From positions 1,139,911-1,203,910 of the forward strand of contig NZ_LN679998.1 of assembly GCF_000953675.1 (NCBI RefSeq): DNA of 64,000 bases, written 5' to 3'. Below, piece by piece: positions 1-9,101 of the stretch. The notes under the pieces are model-generated. The model was not told the origin of the DNA. It was given only the letters and a program-made list of their open reading frames with translations, and did no database searches. Each line of letters opens with the position of its first letter. Within the stretch, counting starts at the first letter, position 1. The stretch comes from Paraclostridium sordellii. Lineage in GTDB: Bacteria > Bacillota > Clostridia > Peptostreptococcales > Peptostreptococcaceae. The position numbers and the translations under genes were made by a program.

Positions 1-1257
1 ATAGAAAAATTAAGTGAATGCTCAAAGATAAATTATCAAATTTTAAAAAATATGCAAATTGATATTAATACTATTGAAGATATGAATGATACCAAAGATT
101 TGAATAAACTTAAAATGGGTATAAACAAAAGTGACTTACTAGTTGATGCAATTTTTGGAACAGGCTTAAAAAGAGAAGTAATTGGAGTTTTTAAAGAGTG
201 TATAAATATTATAAATGAATATAAAAACATATATTCAATAGATGTACCGTCAGGTATTAATTGTGATAATGGAGAAGTTTTAGGTATTTGTGTAAAAGCA
301 AATAAAACTATATGCTTTGAATTTTATAAAAGAGGATTTTTTAACTATGAAGTAAAAAAATACTTAGGAGAAGTAGTAGTTGAAAATATAGGGATACCAA
401 AAGATGTTTTAAATAAATTTGATACAAAAGAGTATATAACAAATAATGAATATATTAAAAATAGTATGCTTAAAAAAGATACATATAGTTTTAAAAGTGA
501 TTATGGAAAAGTTTTAATAATAGCTGGAAGTGATGGATTTTACGGTGCAAGTTATATAGCTACACAAGCAGCAGTAAAAAGCGGAAGTGGCTTAGTAACA
601 TTAGTAAGTGATAAAGAGGTTTTAGAAAAAGCAAGTATTAGGCTAACAGAAGCTATGACTTGTAGTTTTGAAGATGAAAGATTAGAAAAATTATTAAACT
701 CTTGTAATGCAATCGGATTTGGTTGTGGTATGGGAAATAATGAAAGTACATTTGAAAAATTAAAATATATAATCAAAAAATCTAAATGCCCCATAGTAAT
801 AGATGCAGATGGAATTAATGTTCTTGAAAATAGATATGAAGAAGTATTCAAACTGAAAAAAGATATAATAATAACGCCACATTTAGGAGAAATGTCTAGA
901 CTAACAGGATTAGATGTAGAATATATAAGAAAAAATAGAATAGATGTAGCTAAAGAATTTGCAAAAAAACATAATATAATAGTTCTTTTAAAAGGTTATG
1001 AAACAGTTATAACAAATGGAGTTTTAACGTACATAAATCCAACAGGCAACCATAAAATGGCAAATGGAGGTATGGGAGATACTCTTACAGGAATTATAAC
1101 TTCATTTATTGGTCAAGGCATGAAAACTATAGATTCTGCTATTTGTGCAGCTTATATACATGGATTTATAGGTGATGAATTATCAGATAAACTATATACT
1201 GTAAATGCAACAGATATAATAAATAGTTTACAAAGTTGCATAGAAAAGTTTATATAA
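1..1257 (+). CDS. nnr: Bifunctional NAD(P)HX epimerase/dehydratase, 5' truncated by window edge
   Basis: Repairs hydrated NAD(P)H in the cytoplasm: an N-terminal epimerase domain interconverts the epimers and a C-terminal ribokinase-like domain dehydrates NAD(P)HX with a nucleotide. The frame is open from base 1 and upstream of the first ATG (52), so the start lies outside the window. The epimerase part shows DAIFGTGLKRE and SIDVPSGINCDNG. The dehydratase part shows IAGSDGFYGA, ITPHLGEMSRL and the GGMGDTLTG loop carrying the catalytic Asp, with its NPTGNHKMA lead-in. Both domains look intact where visible. The order is the normal bacterial fusion. A strong terminator follows at 1266-1306, separating it from the next operon. 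Confidence 0.93.
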   Translation: MEKLSECSKINYQILKNMQIDINTIEDMNDTKDLNKLKMGINKSDLLVDAIFGTGLKREVIGVFKECINIINEYKNIYSIDVPSGINCDNGEVLGICVKANKTICFEFYKRGFFNYEVKKYLGEVVVENIGIPKDVLNKFDTKEYITNNEYIKNSMLKKDTYSFKSDYGKVLIIAGSDGFYGASYIATQAAVKSGSGLVTLVSDKEVLEKASIRLTEAMTCSFEDERLEKLLNSCNAIGFGCGMGNNESTFEKLKYIIKKSKCPIVIDADGINVLENRYEEVFKLKKDIIITPHLGEMSRLTGLDVEYIRKNRIDVAKEFAKKHNIIVLLKGYETVITNGVLTYINPTGNHKMANGGMGDTLTGIITSFIGQGMKTIDSAICAAYIHGFIGDELSDKLYTVNATDIINSLQSCIEKFI

Positions 1258-1265
1258 TTAAGAGG

Positions 1266-1306
1266 AAAAGATATATTTTTGATTTAGCAAAATATATCTT
1301 TTTTAT
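1266..1306 (+). terminator. Rho-independent terminator after nnr
   Basis: Fourteen-base arms (1266-1279 and 1289-1302) around a nine-base loop, followed by a T-run. Confidence 0.85.
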
Positions 1307-1376
1307 TATTTAGACAAAAAATAAAAAAGTTGAAAATGTGATAAAATAAAAATGTTAGTGGAGGTGAAATTAGTAA

Positions 1377-2069
1377 GTGATAGTAAATAGAAGGGAATTG
1401 AAATACCCTATAGGGGAAATGGATTATTACAAAGTAAATGATTTATTTAAACGAGTTTTAAATCCAGACCCAAATAATAAAGAATATGGGTATAGGATAA
1501 GAAGTCTGTATTTTGACAGTTTAAATGATGATGATTATTATGCAAAAATTAATGGCGAGGAAGTAAGAAAAAAAATAAGACTAAGAATTTATGACACAAA
1601 AACCGATAAGGTAAAGCTTGAAATCAAGCGGAAAATAAATATAAGCCAAAGAAAAGAAACTGTAACAATAACAAGAGAAGACGCAATAAAACTTATAAAT
1701 ATGGATTACAGTGTACTTCTTAAATACAATAATGATATAGCAAATAGCGCTTATAATATTATGACAATGGGACAATACAGGCCGGCAGTTTTAGTTGACT
1801 ATAATAGAATTGCATACATACACACAGAAAACAATATCAGAGTTACTCTAGATAGTGATATAAGATCTAATGAGTTTGACTTTAATATGTTTAGTGAAGA
1901 TGTATCCATGACTCCTATTGTAGATTATTATAATGCAGTTTTAGAAGTAAAATTTGATGGGGAGTTATTTTGTTGGATATCCCAAGCTTTAGCAGACTTA
2001 GATACAACTAATAGGTCTTTAAGTAAGTATTGTAGTTCAAGAAGACTTTTTGAAAATTATTTATTATAA
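1377..2069 (+). CDS. VTC-domain (polyphosphate polymerase-like) protein
   Basis: A 230-residue protein of the VTC/CYTH tunnel-fold family, whose eukaryotic members make polyphosphate from ATP. Visible family features are the N-terminal RRELKYPI strand, RIRSLYFDS, the basic KKIRLRIYD and KLEIKRK strands, AVLEVKFDGE and the C-terminal SKYCSSRR. The start is GTG at 1377, with GGAGGTG ten bases upstream and no better in-frame start. It heads a tight operon (DUF4956, CotH-like, hydrolase-like, HEAT, GT2). In bacteria VTC and DUF4956 genes are commonly paired and their joint role is not settled, so true polyphosphate synthesis is an inference; a link to surface polymer assembly is equally plausible. 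Confidence 0.8.
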   Translation: MIVNRRELKYPIGEMDYYKVNDLFKRVLNPDPNNKEYGYRIRSLYFDSLNDDDYYAKINGEEVRKKIRLRIYDTKTDKVKLEIKRKINISQRKETVTITREDAIKLINMDYSVLLKYNNDIANSAYNIMTMGQYRPAVLVDYNRIAYIHTENNIRVTLDSDIRSNEFDFNMFSEDVSMTPIVDYYNAVLEVKFDGELFCWISQALADLDTTNRSLSKYCSSRRLFENYLL

Positions 2070-2085
2070 AGGGAGAAGTAATAAA

Positions 2086-2754
2086 ATGAAAGAAACATTA
2101 TATAAATATTTAACATCACAAAGTGGAACAATAACAACTTTTGATGCACTAGAAACAATGTTTATAGCTCTTATACTGTCTATGGTAGTATTTTGGACGT
2201 ATAAAATAACTTTTAGTGGGGTTATGTATAATAGAAAGTTTAATGTATCTTTAGTTATGATAACTTTAGTTACAACTATGGTTATGATTGTAATTGGTAG
2301 TGATATAGCTCTATCTTTAGGTATGGTAGGGGCACTATCTATAGTTCGTTTTAGAACAGCAATAAAAGATCCAAGAGATACTGGTTATATATTTTGGTGT
2401 ATAGCTATAGGCCTTAGCGTAGGAAGTTCTAATTACATGATAGCAATTATTGGTTCACTATTTTTATTTACAGTTTTATCTTTATTTAGCTTTAGTGGTT
2501 TTGGAAAAGAAGATAGATATATACTTATAATAAGAGGTCTTAGAGAAAAAGAAGAAGAGATAATGAGATGTGTCTTTAACTCTTTTAAAGGAAGTCAGCT
2601 AAGAGCTAAAAACTCAGTTAAAGATAACATAGAAATAATTTATCAAATTAAAATTAAGAATAATCAAGATAAGAACATATTAGATGATTTATATAAAATT
2701 GAAGGTGTAAATACAGTAAACATAGTTGCTCAAAATGGAGAAACCATAGGTTAG
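2086..2754 (+). CDS. DUF4956 family membrane protein
   Basis: A 222-residue protein of the DUF4956 family. Three to four hydrophobic segments lie in the first ~145 residues, including the conserved SLGMVGALSIVRFRTAIKDP stretch, followed by a soluble C-terminal domain of about 80 residues. A longer reading frame opens at 2050, but the ATG at 2086 sits behind GGGAGAAG and avoids overlap with the preceding gene, so I prefer it. It follows the VTC gene by 16 bases and precedes the CotH-like gene by 10. DUF4956 proteins habitually accompany VTC-domain proteins; the biochemical role is unknown to me. Confidence 0.85.
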   Translation: MKETLYKYLTSQSGTITTFDALETMFIALILSMVVFWTYKITFSGVMYNRKFNVSLVMITLVTTMVMIVIGSDIALSLGMVGALSIVRFRTAIKDPRDTGYIFWCIAIGLSVGSSNYMIAIIGSLFLFTVLSLFSFSGFGKEDRYILIIRGLREKEEEIMRCVFNSFKGSQLRAKNSVKDNIEIIYQIKIKNNQDKNILDDLYKIEGVNTVNIVAQNGETIG

Positions 2755-2764
2755 GGGATGAACC

Positions 2765-4270
2765 ATGAAAAAAGATATATTCAAAAGTATAGTTGCCTTT
2801 GGGTTTTTAGTTTTAGCCTTAATATTAGTAGCAAATTTAAGTAACATAAAAAAGGAAGCAAAAGAAACATTAAAAAGTGAAAGAATAAAAAAGATTACAA
2901 AGCTTTATAAATCAGATGAAATGAATAAAGATTATAATCTTCCAATAGTAGTTATAAATACTGATGGAGAAAATTTAAAAAGAGATGATACTATAAATGG
3001 AGACATTCAAATATATAATAGTAAGTCTGGTATAAATAAATTAACAGATATACCTCAAACTGTAAGTAGAGCCAGTTTTAAAATAAGAGGAAATAGTAGT
3101 AGTAAATACCCTAAAAAACAATTTAGTATAAAACTTTTAAACAAAAAAGGAAATGAAAAAGAAGAAAGCATATTAGGCATGCCAAAAGATTCAGAGTGGA
3201 TTTTAAATGCGCCTTTTGCAGATAAATCTTTAATGCGAAATTACCTAGCACTAAATACTTCAAATAAAATTATGGGATATGCTTCAAAAACTAAATTTTG
3301 TGAGGTATTTATAGTTAATGATAAAAGTTTAGAAATAAAACCTAAAGATTATCAAGGTGTTTATGTTATGATTGAAAAAATCAACAGAGGTGAGGATAGA
3401 GTTGATATAAAAAAAACCATAGACAATATGGATGAAACAAGTTTTATAGTAGCAAAAGACAGACAAAAAAGTGGAGAAATAGGACTTAAAACCTATGGAC
3501 TAGAAACATCGATATACAATCATGGGTTTAATGTTAAATATCCAAAAAAAGATTTAACTCCTGGAAAGTATCAGTACATACAAAAATATTTAAGTGAGTT
3601 TGAAAGAATGCTTTACTCTGATAAATTTAATGACCCAGCAATTGGATATAACAAGTTTATCGATGTTGATTCTTTTGTTGATTTTTACATAATAAATGAA
3701 TTTTTCAAAAATACAGATGCTGGAATTTATAGTACTTACTTTTACAAAGACTATAACAGTAAAATGAAAGCTGGACCTGTTTGGGATTTTAATCAATCTT
3801 TAGGAAATCATACTGAAGATATTGGTCTACCTTATGAATATGAAGGATTTTTTATGAATCAAAGACCTATATTTGATAGATTAATGGAAGATAAAAGTTT
3901 TGCAGATAAAGTAGTAAAAAGATATAAGGAGTTAAGAAAAACATATTTAAGTGATGAATATTTAACTAAAGAAATAGATAAGGCAAGTGAAAAAATAGGA
4001 GATGCAGCTTATAGGAACTTTCAAAAGTGGCCTATAGACCTTTGTAATCAAGCTGAGGTATTTGAAGAAAACAATGATGTAACAGGAAATTATTCAATAG
4101 ATAAGTCTAAATATGAGGACTTTTTAAATAAGAATAAACATCTAATAAAACCAACCGAAGGGAAGGCTAAATCATATAAAGAAGAACTTGAATTAATGAA
4201 AAACTTTATAAAAAATAGAGGTAATTGGATGGATAAAAATATAGATAGTCTTAGTAAGTGGGCAAATTAA
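2765..4270 (+). CDS. CotH-like kinase, membrane anchored
   Basis: A 501-residue protein with one N-terminal membrane segment (about residues 8-24) and a CotH kinase domain outside it. Family landmarks are the RGNSSSKYPKKQFSIKLL signature near residue 115, GVYVMIEKI, and the GPVWDFNQSLGN segment near residue 340 that corresponds to the WDFD catalytic or metal site. Bacillus CotH is an atypical protein kinase of the spore coat. Copies beside VTC, DUF4956 and GT2 genes are common in clostridia and are probably envelope enzymes rather than coat proteins. The target is unknown. It lies in the same operon, 10 bases after the DUF4956 gene. Confidence 0.82.
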   Translation: MKKDIFKSIVAFGFLVLALILVANLSNIKKEAKETLKSERIKKITKLYKSDEMNKDYNLPIVVINTDGENLKRDDTINGDIQIYNSKSGINKLTDIPQTVSRASFKIRGNSSSKYPKKQFSIKLLNKKGNEKEESILGMPKDSEWILNAPFADKSLMRNYLALNTSNKIMGYASKTKFCEVFIVNDKSLEIKPKDYQGVYVMIEKINRGEDRVDIKKTIDNMDETSFIVAKDRQKSGEIGLKTYGLETSIYNHGFNVKYPKKDLTPGKYQYIQKYLSEFERMLYSDKFNDPAIGYNKFIDVDSFVDFYIINEFFKNTDAGIYSTYFYKDYNSKMKAGPVWDFNQSLGNHTEDIGLPYEYEGFFMNQRPIFDRLMEDKSFADKVVKRYKELRKTYLSDEYLTKEIDKASEKIGDAAYRNFQKWPIDLCNQAEVFEENNDVTGNYSIDKSKYEDFLNKNKHLIKPTEGKAKSYKEELELMKNFIKNRGNWMDKNIDSLSKWAN

Positions 4271-4285
4271 TAGGAGTGAAATATA

Positions 4286-6385
4286 ATGAAAAAGTTTTTA
4301 GCTATTTGTATAGTCATATTTGTAGTAGCTTTATTTACAATAGGAAATATACTATCTAGTAAATCTGCTCCAAAGGATGGAACTTACTTTACTAAAACTA
4401 AAGGCAAAGATATTTATATTGTTAAAAATGATAAGTGGGAAAAGTTAGAAATAGTAGGAGTTGGACTAGATTCAACTAAACCGGGAGTATTTCCAAGTGA
4501 GAATTTAGTAAGTGAAGAAGACTACTTAAGATGGATAAAAGACATTTATGATATGGGAGCAAACTGTATAAAGGTTTCAAATTTAATGGGAGCAAATTTT
4601 TATAAAGCTTTAGATACATTTAATAAAGATAAGAAAAATCCTATATATTTAATGCAAGGCATATATTTTGATGAAAGACTACTTAAAAATGGTAAAGATC
4701 CTCAAGGAAGTAAAGCATCTAGTGCTTTTAAAGATAATATAAAATTAGTAATTGACTCTGTTCACAGTAATCCATACAACAAGGAAAAACCAGATATACT
4801 TCAAGTATATAAAACGGATATATCAAAATATGTTATAGGATATAGTTTAGGAATTCAATTTGCAAAACATGATTTAATATATACAGAAATTATGAATAAT
4901 AAAAAGCCTTATGATGGTAAATACATGTATACTGATAAAAACTCATCTTCTTTTGAAGCTTATTTAGCAAAAATGGGAGACTATGCTGTTGATTATGAAT
5001 TTAGTACATATAAAAAACAAAGCCTTATTAGTTTTATAGGAACATCAGCTCATCATATTGCTAGTAGTGTAGAGAATCCAAATAAAAAAAATATATTGAG
5101 TTCTAAGGATACAAATGAAGAATTCAAAAACTTTATAGATGTAGAAGATATAAAATCTAAAAGAGCTTTAAAAACTGGTATAGTTGCAAGTTACAATATA
5201 TATCCATCATATACAGAACTAAAAGAATATGATGGAAACATTGACAAATACTTTGAAGATATAAATAAGCACTATTCAATACCAGTTATAATTGGTGAAG
5301 TTGGAGTACCATCAAGTAGAGCTGGTGGAGATTTCAATGAGAATATAGATAAAGGCTATATAACAGAACAAGAACAAGGTAAGGCTTTAGTTGATATATA
5401 TAAAGCTGTAAAAAAATCTCAATTAGCTGGATGCTTTATCTTTGAATTTCAAGATAGTTGGTACTCGTCATCTTGGAATACAAAAGACAATAAAATATTA
5501 GATAGATCTGCTTATTGGAGTGATGCACAAACATATAGTCAAAGTTTTGGACTTATGACGTTTGAACCAGGTAGATTAAAAGTAACTCCATATACTGATG
5601 ATAAATTAGATGAATGGAGTGAAAAGAATGTTATAAGTAAGGAAAAAGATTATAGTTTATCCATGCAAAGTGACGAAAAATACTTATATTTTATGATAAA
5701 ATCAAGAGATAAAACAAGTTTGAAAAAAGATGATATATACATAGATTTAGACACAACTCCTAAGTCAGGAAGTAAAAAAAGTACTCAGTATGGATTACAG
5801 TTTGATAACCCTGTAGATTTTATAATAAAAATAAATGATCAAGGAAATTCATTGGTAATGGCACAAGAGTATTACAATGGCTTTGATTTTTATGAAAATA
5901 AATCTTTGTATGAAAAAAGACCAGATTTAATAAAACATACTCCAGATATGGATTACTTTTCACCAATATATATAGAAACAAGACCTAAGATGTTTATAAA
6001 ATCTCAAGGAGAAACTAAGGAAAAAGTTACTTATGAGACAGGGAAATTAACAAAAGGTAACTCAAATCCAGAAAGCAAAGATTTTAACTCAGCAGCAGAT
6101 TATTACATGGGAAATGATTATGTAGAAGTGCGTATACCATGGGCACTTTTAAATTTTATGGATCCATCAACAAAACAAATTGCTGATGATTTTTATGAAA
6201 ACTTTAAGACTAAACCTATGAAGATAAATGACATAAATGTAGGAGTTACTATAAAGGAAAATGAAAAAGTTATAACAAGAATAAAAAGTACTCCGTATAA
6301 ACTTAATGGTTGGTCAGTTCCAAAGTATCATGAAAGATTAAAAAAATCTTATTACATATTAAAAGAAGAATTAAGTAAAAAGTAA
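4286..6385 (+). CDS. Membrane-anchored putative glycoside-hydrolase-like (TIM-barrel) protein
   Basis: A 699-residue extracytoplasmic protein with an N-terminal membrane anchor (residues 3-24). Residues ~50-430 read like a TIM-barrel glycosidase: DMGANCIKVSNLMGANF, SYNIYPSY, then IIGEVGVPSSRAGG, where the Glu is at the position expected for a catalytic acid or nucleophile. Residues ~455-690 are beta-rich with repeated YLYFMIKSRD and YVEVRIPWALLNFMDP patterns, resembling CBM9-like modules. I cannot name the family with certainty. It sits between the CotH-like and HEAT genes with 14-15 base gaps, so it probably trims, remodels or binds the polymer made by the GT2 at the end of the operon. Confidence 0.6.
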   Translation: MKKFLAICIVIFVVALFTIGNILSSKSAPKDGTYFTKTKGKDIYIVKNDKWEKLEIVGVGLDSTKPGVFPSENLVSEEDYLRWIKDIYDMGANCIKVSNLMGANFYKALDTFNKDKKNPIYLMQGIYFDERLLKNGKDPQGSKASSAFKDNIKLVIDSVHSNPYNKEKPDILQVYKTDISKYVIGYSLGIQFAKHDLIYTEIMNNKKPYDGKYMYTDKNSSSFEAYLAKMGDYAVDYEFSTYKKQSLISFIGTSAHHIASSVENPNKKNILSSKDTNEEFKNFIDVEDIKSKRALKTGIVASYNIYPSYTELKEYDGNIDKYFEDINKHYSIPVIIGEVGVPSSRAGGDFNENIDKGYITEQEQGKALVDIYKAVKKSQLAGCFIFEFQDSWYSSSWNTKDNKILDRSAYWSDAQTYSQSFGLMTFEPGRLKVTPYTDDKLDEWSEKNVISKEKDYSLSMQSDEKYLYFMIKSRDKTSLKKDDIYIDLDTTPKSGSKKSTQYGLQFDNPVDFIIKINDQGNSLVMAQEYYNGFDFYENKSLYEKRPDLIKHTPDMDYFSPIYIETRPKMFIKSQGETKEKVTYETGKLTKGNSNPESKDFNSAADYYMGNDYVEVRIPWALLNFMDPSTKQIADDFYENFKTKPMKINDINVGVTIKENEKVITRIKSTPYKLNGWSVPKYHERLKKSYYILKEELSKK

Positions 6386-6399
6386 AAGAAGGAAATATT

Positions 6400-7536
6400 A
6401 TGAGAAATATTGCAGATATATATATTATGTTAAGCTTCTTTGTATATATAATAGCTTGTTCTATTATTTATATAATATCAAAAGATCTTTTAAGTTTTAG
6501 ATTCAATAAAAAGGTGAAAAAAATAAAACCAGAATTTGAAGAAGTAATTTTAAAAAATCTAAATACTATAAAATCTAATGAAGCTATATCCAAAATGGAT
6601 ATAGCTTATGTTAGAGAAAAATTAAAGCAAAAGCCATATATTAAGGTATTTAATGATACAATAAAGGAATTTAATAAATTAAAAGAGAATCAAATTTATA
6701 CAAAACTATATATAGAAAACTTCGAAGACATAATTAATAAAAATATCAAAAGAGTCAAACTAAAAGATAATACTATAAAAACTTATGTAGCTGTATCTTT
6801 AGGGGAATACAAAATAAGTAACTATGAAATAAGTGAATTTTTATTAAACTGTATTAAGTCTAAGTCCATATATTTAAAAGTAGCATCTTTAGAATCCATA
6901 TCTAAAATAGGAAATATACAAACTCTAAAGAGAGCAATTGATTATATATCAAATGAAGAATGTTATATAAATAATAAAGTTTTTACAGACATAATAAGTC
7001 AATTTGGATCAGATAAAGAATTATTAGATGAATTCTTAATAAAAAACTTTGAAAATTTTAACGAAAGCATTCAAGTAGTGGCTGTTGAGCACTTTAAGAA
7101 TAATAAAATTGAGTTTGTAAAAGAAGAACTTTTCAAATTTTTAAACAAAAGTATAAATAAAGAAGTAGATATAAGTATAATCAAATATTTTTCAAATATA
7201 AAGTTAGAAGCTTGTAAATATAAGCTAATACAGCTTTTAAACAGTAATGACTGGGAGTATAGGGCAATATGTGCAAAAGCTCTTAGTAATTATAAATGTA
7301 ACTTAACAAAGGAAGAACTTTTAAAAAGTATAAATGATAAAAACTGGCATGTAAGACTTAATTCAGCAATAAGTATACTTGAATTTAATGATGAAAGTTT
7401 AATTGATTATATACTAGAAGAAGATGATAACTATGCTAAAGATATACTTTTTTATGCTATGTTTATGGACGAAAGATTATCTTATGAAGATTATTTAGAA
7501 AAATCAGGGAAGTTAGAGGTTGAATATCAATGTTAA
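6400..7536 (+). CDS. Membrane-anchored HEAT-repeat protein
   Basis: A 378-residue protein. The N-terminus has one transmembrane helix (about residues 8-28), followed by a basic cytoplasmic stretch and then alpha-helical HEAT-like repeats from ~120 to 350, for example YRAICAKALSNYK and WHVRLNSAISILE. HEAT repeats are protein-binding scaffolds. The last seven bases overlap the start of the glycosyltransferase gene, which implies translational coupling. A scaffold or regulator of the membrane polysaccharide synthase is the most economical role, but this is inferred from position only. Confidence 0.7.
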   Translation: MRNIADIYIMLSFFVYIIACSIIYIISKDLLSFRFNKKVKKIKPEFEEVILKNLNTIKSNEAISKMDIAYVREKLKQKPYIKVFNDTIKEFNKLKENQIYTKLYIENFEDIINKNIKRVKLKDNTIKTYVAVSLGEYKISNYEISEFLLNCIKSKSIYLKVASLESISKIGNIQTLKRAIDYISNEECYINNKVFTDIISQFGSDKELLDEFLIKNFENFNESIQVVAVEHFKNNKIEFVKEELFKFLNKSINKEVDISIIKYFSNIKLEACKYKLIQLLNSNDWEYRAICAKALSNYKCNLTKEELLKSINDKNWHVRLNSAISILEFNDESLIDYILEEDDNYAKDILFYAMFMDERLSYEDYLEKSGKLEVEYQC

Positions 7537-8945
7537 GGTTATTTATAGATTATTTAAATCTTTTTTTTATGTATTATATATTGATATACGCTATAGTATT
7601 TTTTATATCTACTATATTTTCTGTTGTAGCATTAAATGAAGAGAATCGTAAAAGGAAATATTTAAATGAATTGTCTTTAAAAAGCGATGATAACTATATT
7701 CCAGTATCTATATTAGTGCCAGCTTACAATGAAGAACAAACTATAATTGATTGTATAAATTCACTATCATATTTAAATTATCCAGAATACGAAATTATAG
7801 TAATAGATGATGGTTCTAGTGATGATACTTCTAATATAGCTATAGACTATTTTAATTTAAGAAAAGTAGCTAGACCTATAAGAAGACTAGTAAAGTGCAA
7901 AGATGAAGAATATGTATATGAAGGGACAATAAAAGATAATGTAAAGATTACATTAGTTAGAAAGGAAAATGGAGGTAAAGCAGATGCCCTAAATATGGGA
8001 ATAAATATATCTAAATTTCCACTATTCGTATCATTAGATGCAGACTCTATTTTACAAAGAGATTCTATTAGTAATATAGTAATACCATTTATGGAAGATG
8101 AAACAACTATTGCAGTTGGAGGAAATATAAAAGTTGCAAACCAAGTAGCTTTAGATAAAGGTAAGGTTGTAAAAATAATGACTCCAAAGAAGCTACTTAC
8201 AATTTTTCAAATGATAGAATATTATAGAGTATTTTTAACAACTAGAGTTTGGTTTAATAGCTTTAATGGGAACCTTATAATATCCGGTGCTTTTGGATTG
8301 TTTCAAAAAAAAGCAGTTTTAAATATAGGTGGATATAATACTAATACTGTTGGAGAAGATATGGATTTAGTAGTTAAACTACATTCTTTTTATAGAAAAA
8401 ATAAGCTAGCATATTCTATAAAATATGAACACAATGCCATATGTTGGTCTCAAGTTCCAGAAAAGCTAAAAGATTTAAAAAATCAAAGACGAAGATGGCA
8501 TATAGGATTAATCACAAGCCTAAGTAGTCATAGATATATATTTTTAAATCCTAAATACGGAATAGTAGGAATATTTTCTTTCTTATACTTTGTAGTATAT
8601 GAAATGTTTTCATGCATAATAGATGTATTTGGACTTGCATTAATACTTATTTCTTATTTTGCAGGATTTTTAAATATAAAATTTTTATTTACTTTTTTAT
8701 TAGTATATATTTTCTATAGTGTAATAATTTCTATAGCTTCAATAATACTTGAAAATTATATGTTTAAATATACGATAAAGCCAAAAAATTTAATTAAATT
8801 AATAATTTTTTCTATTCTTGAAAGCTTTGGATATAGGCAATTATGTTCATGGTATAGAATAACTGGATTTATTGGATATAGAAAAAGAAAATATCAATGG
8901 AATAAAATAAGTCGAAAGAAACAAAATAATATAGATGATATATAA
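7530..8945 (+). CDS. Processive family 2 glycosyltransferase (PgaC/BcsA-like)
   Basis: A 471-residue membrane synthase. One N-terminal helix (~12-35) precedes a GT-A domain with IDDGSSDDT (D93, D94), SLDADS (DAD at 170-172), GED at 275-277 and the processivity motif Q319-R-R-R-W323; C-terminal membrane helices follow (about residues 345-425). This is the motif set of processive beta-glycosyltransferases such as cellulose, hyaluronan and poly-N-acetylglucosamine synthases. The ATG overlaps the HEAT gene by seven bases. It is the last gene of the operon and probably makes the exopolysaccharide. A PIG-L deacetylase 155 bases downstream hints at an N-acetylated sugar; the product cannot be read from sequence. 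Confidence 0.87.
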   Translation: MLRLFIDYLNLFFMYYILIYAIVFFISTIFSVVALNEENRKRKYLNELSLKSDDNYIPVSILVPAYNEEQTIIDCINSLSYLNYPEYEIIVIDDGSSDDTSNIAIDYFNLRKVARPIRRLVKCKDEEYVYEGTIKDNVKITLVRKENGGKADALNMGINISKFPLFVSLDADSILQRDSISNIVIPFMEDETTIAVGGNIKVANQVALDKGKVVKIMTPKKLLTIFQMIEYYRVFLTTRVWFNSFNGNLIISGAFGLFQKKAVLNIGGYNTNTVGEDMDLVVKLHSFYRKNKLAYSIKYEHNAICWSQVPEKLKDLKNQRRRWHIGLITSLSSHRYIFLNPKYGIVGIFSFLYFVVYEMFSCIIDVFGLALILISYFAGFLNIKFLFTFLLVYIFYSVIISIASIILENYMFKYTIKPKNLIKLIIFSILESFGYRQLCSWYRITGFIGYRKRKYQWNKISRKKQNNIDDI

Positions 8946-8963
8946 AATAAAATTAAAAAATTG

Positions 8964-9003
8964 GTATCAATAATTAGATAAATGTAACAATTTAGTATCA
9001 ATA
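8964..9003. repeat. Nine-base direct repeat upstream of the deacetylase gene
   Basis: GTATCAATA occurs at 8964-8972 and again at 8995-9003, 31 bases apart (about three helical turns), in the 155-base gap before the PIG-L gene. Possible regulator sites; unproven. Confidence 0.4.
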
Positions 9004-9072
9004 GCATATAAATGGTATATTTAAGCAAAAAAGTATGCTAAAATATACACTTAGTACGGGAAAAACGACTAG

Positions 9073-9083
9073 TTTCGACAAAA
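9073..9083 (-). promoter_or_regulatory. Candidate Spo0A box (0A box) upstream of the PIG-L gene
   Basis: The plus strand reads TTTCGACAAAA, which on the minus strand is TTTTGTCGAAA, a perfect match to the 0A-box core TGTCGAA. It lies about 20 bases before the start codon and downstream of every plausible -10 (e.g. TAAAAT 9039-9044), a position suited to repression. CTAGT/ACTAG arms at 9069-9073 and 9085-9089 flank it. Confidence 0.55.
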
Positions 9084-9101
9084 TACTAGGTGGTGATTAT
9101 T

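Noticed and set aside
1258-1376. A c-di-GMP riboswitch before the polysaccharide operon
   Set aside because: Such operons are sometimes c-di-GMP controlled, so I looked; the gap holds only the nnr terminator and a short leader with no aptamer-like core.
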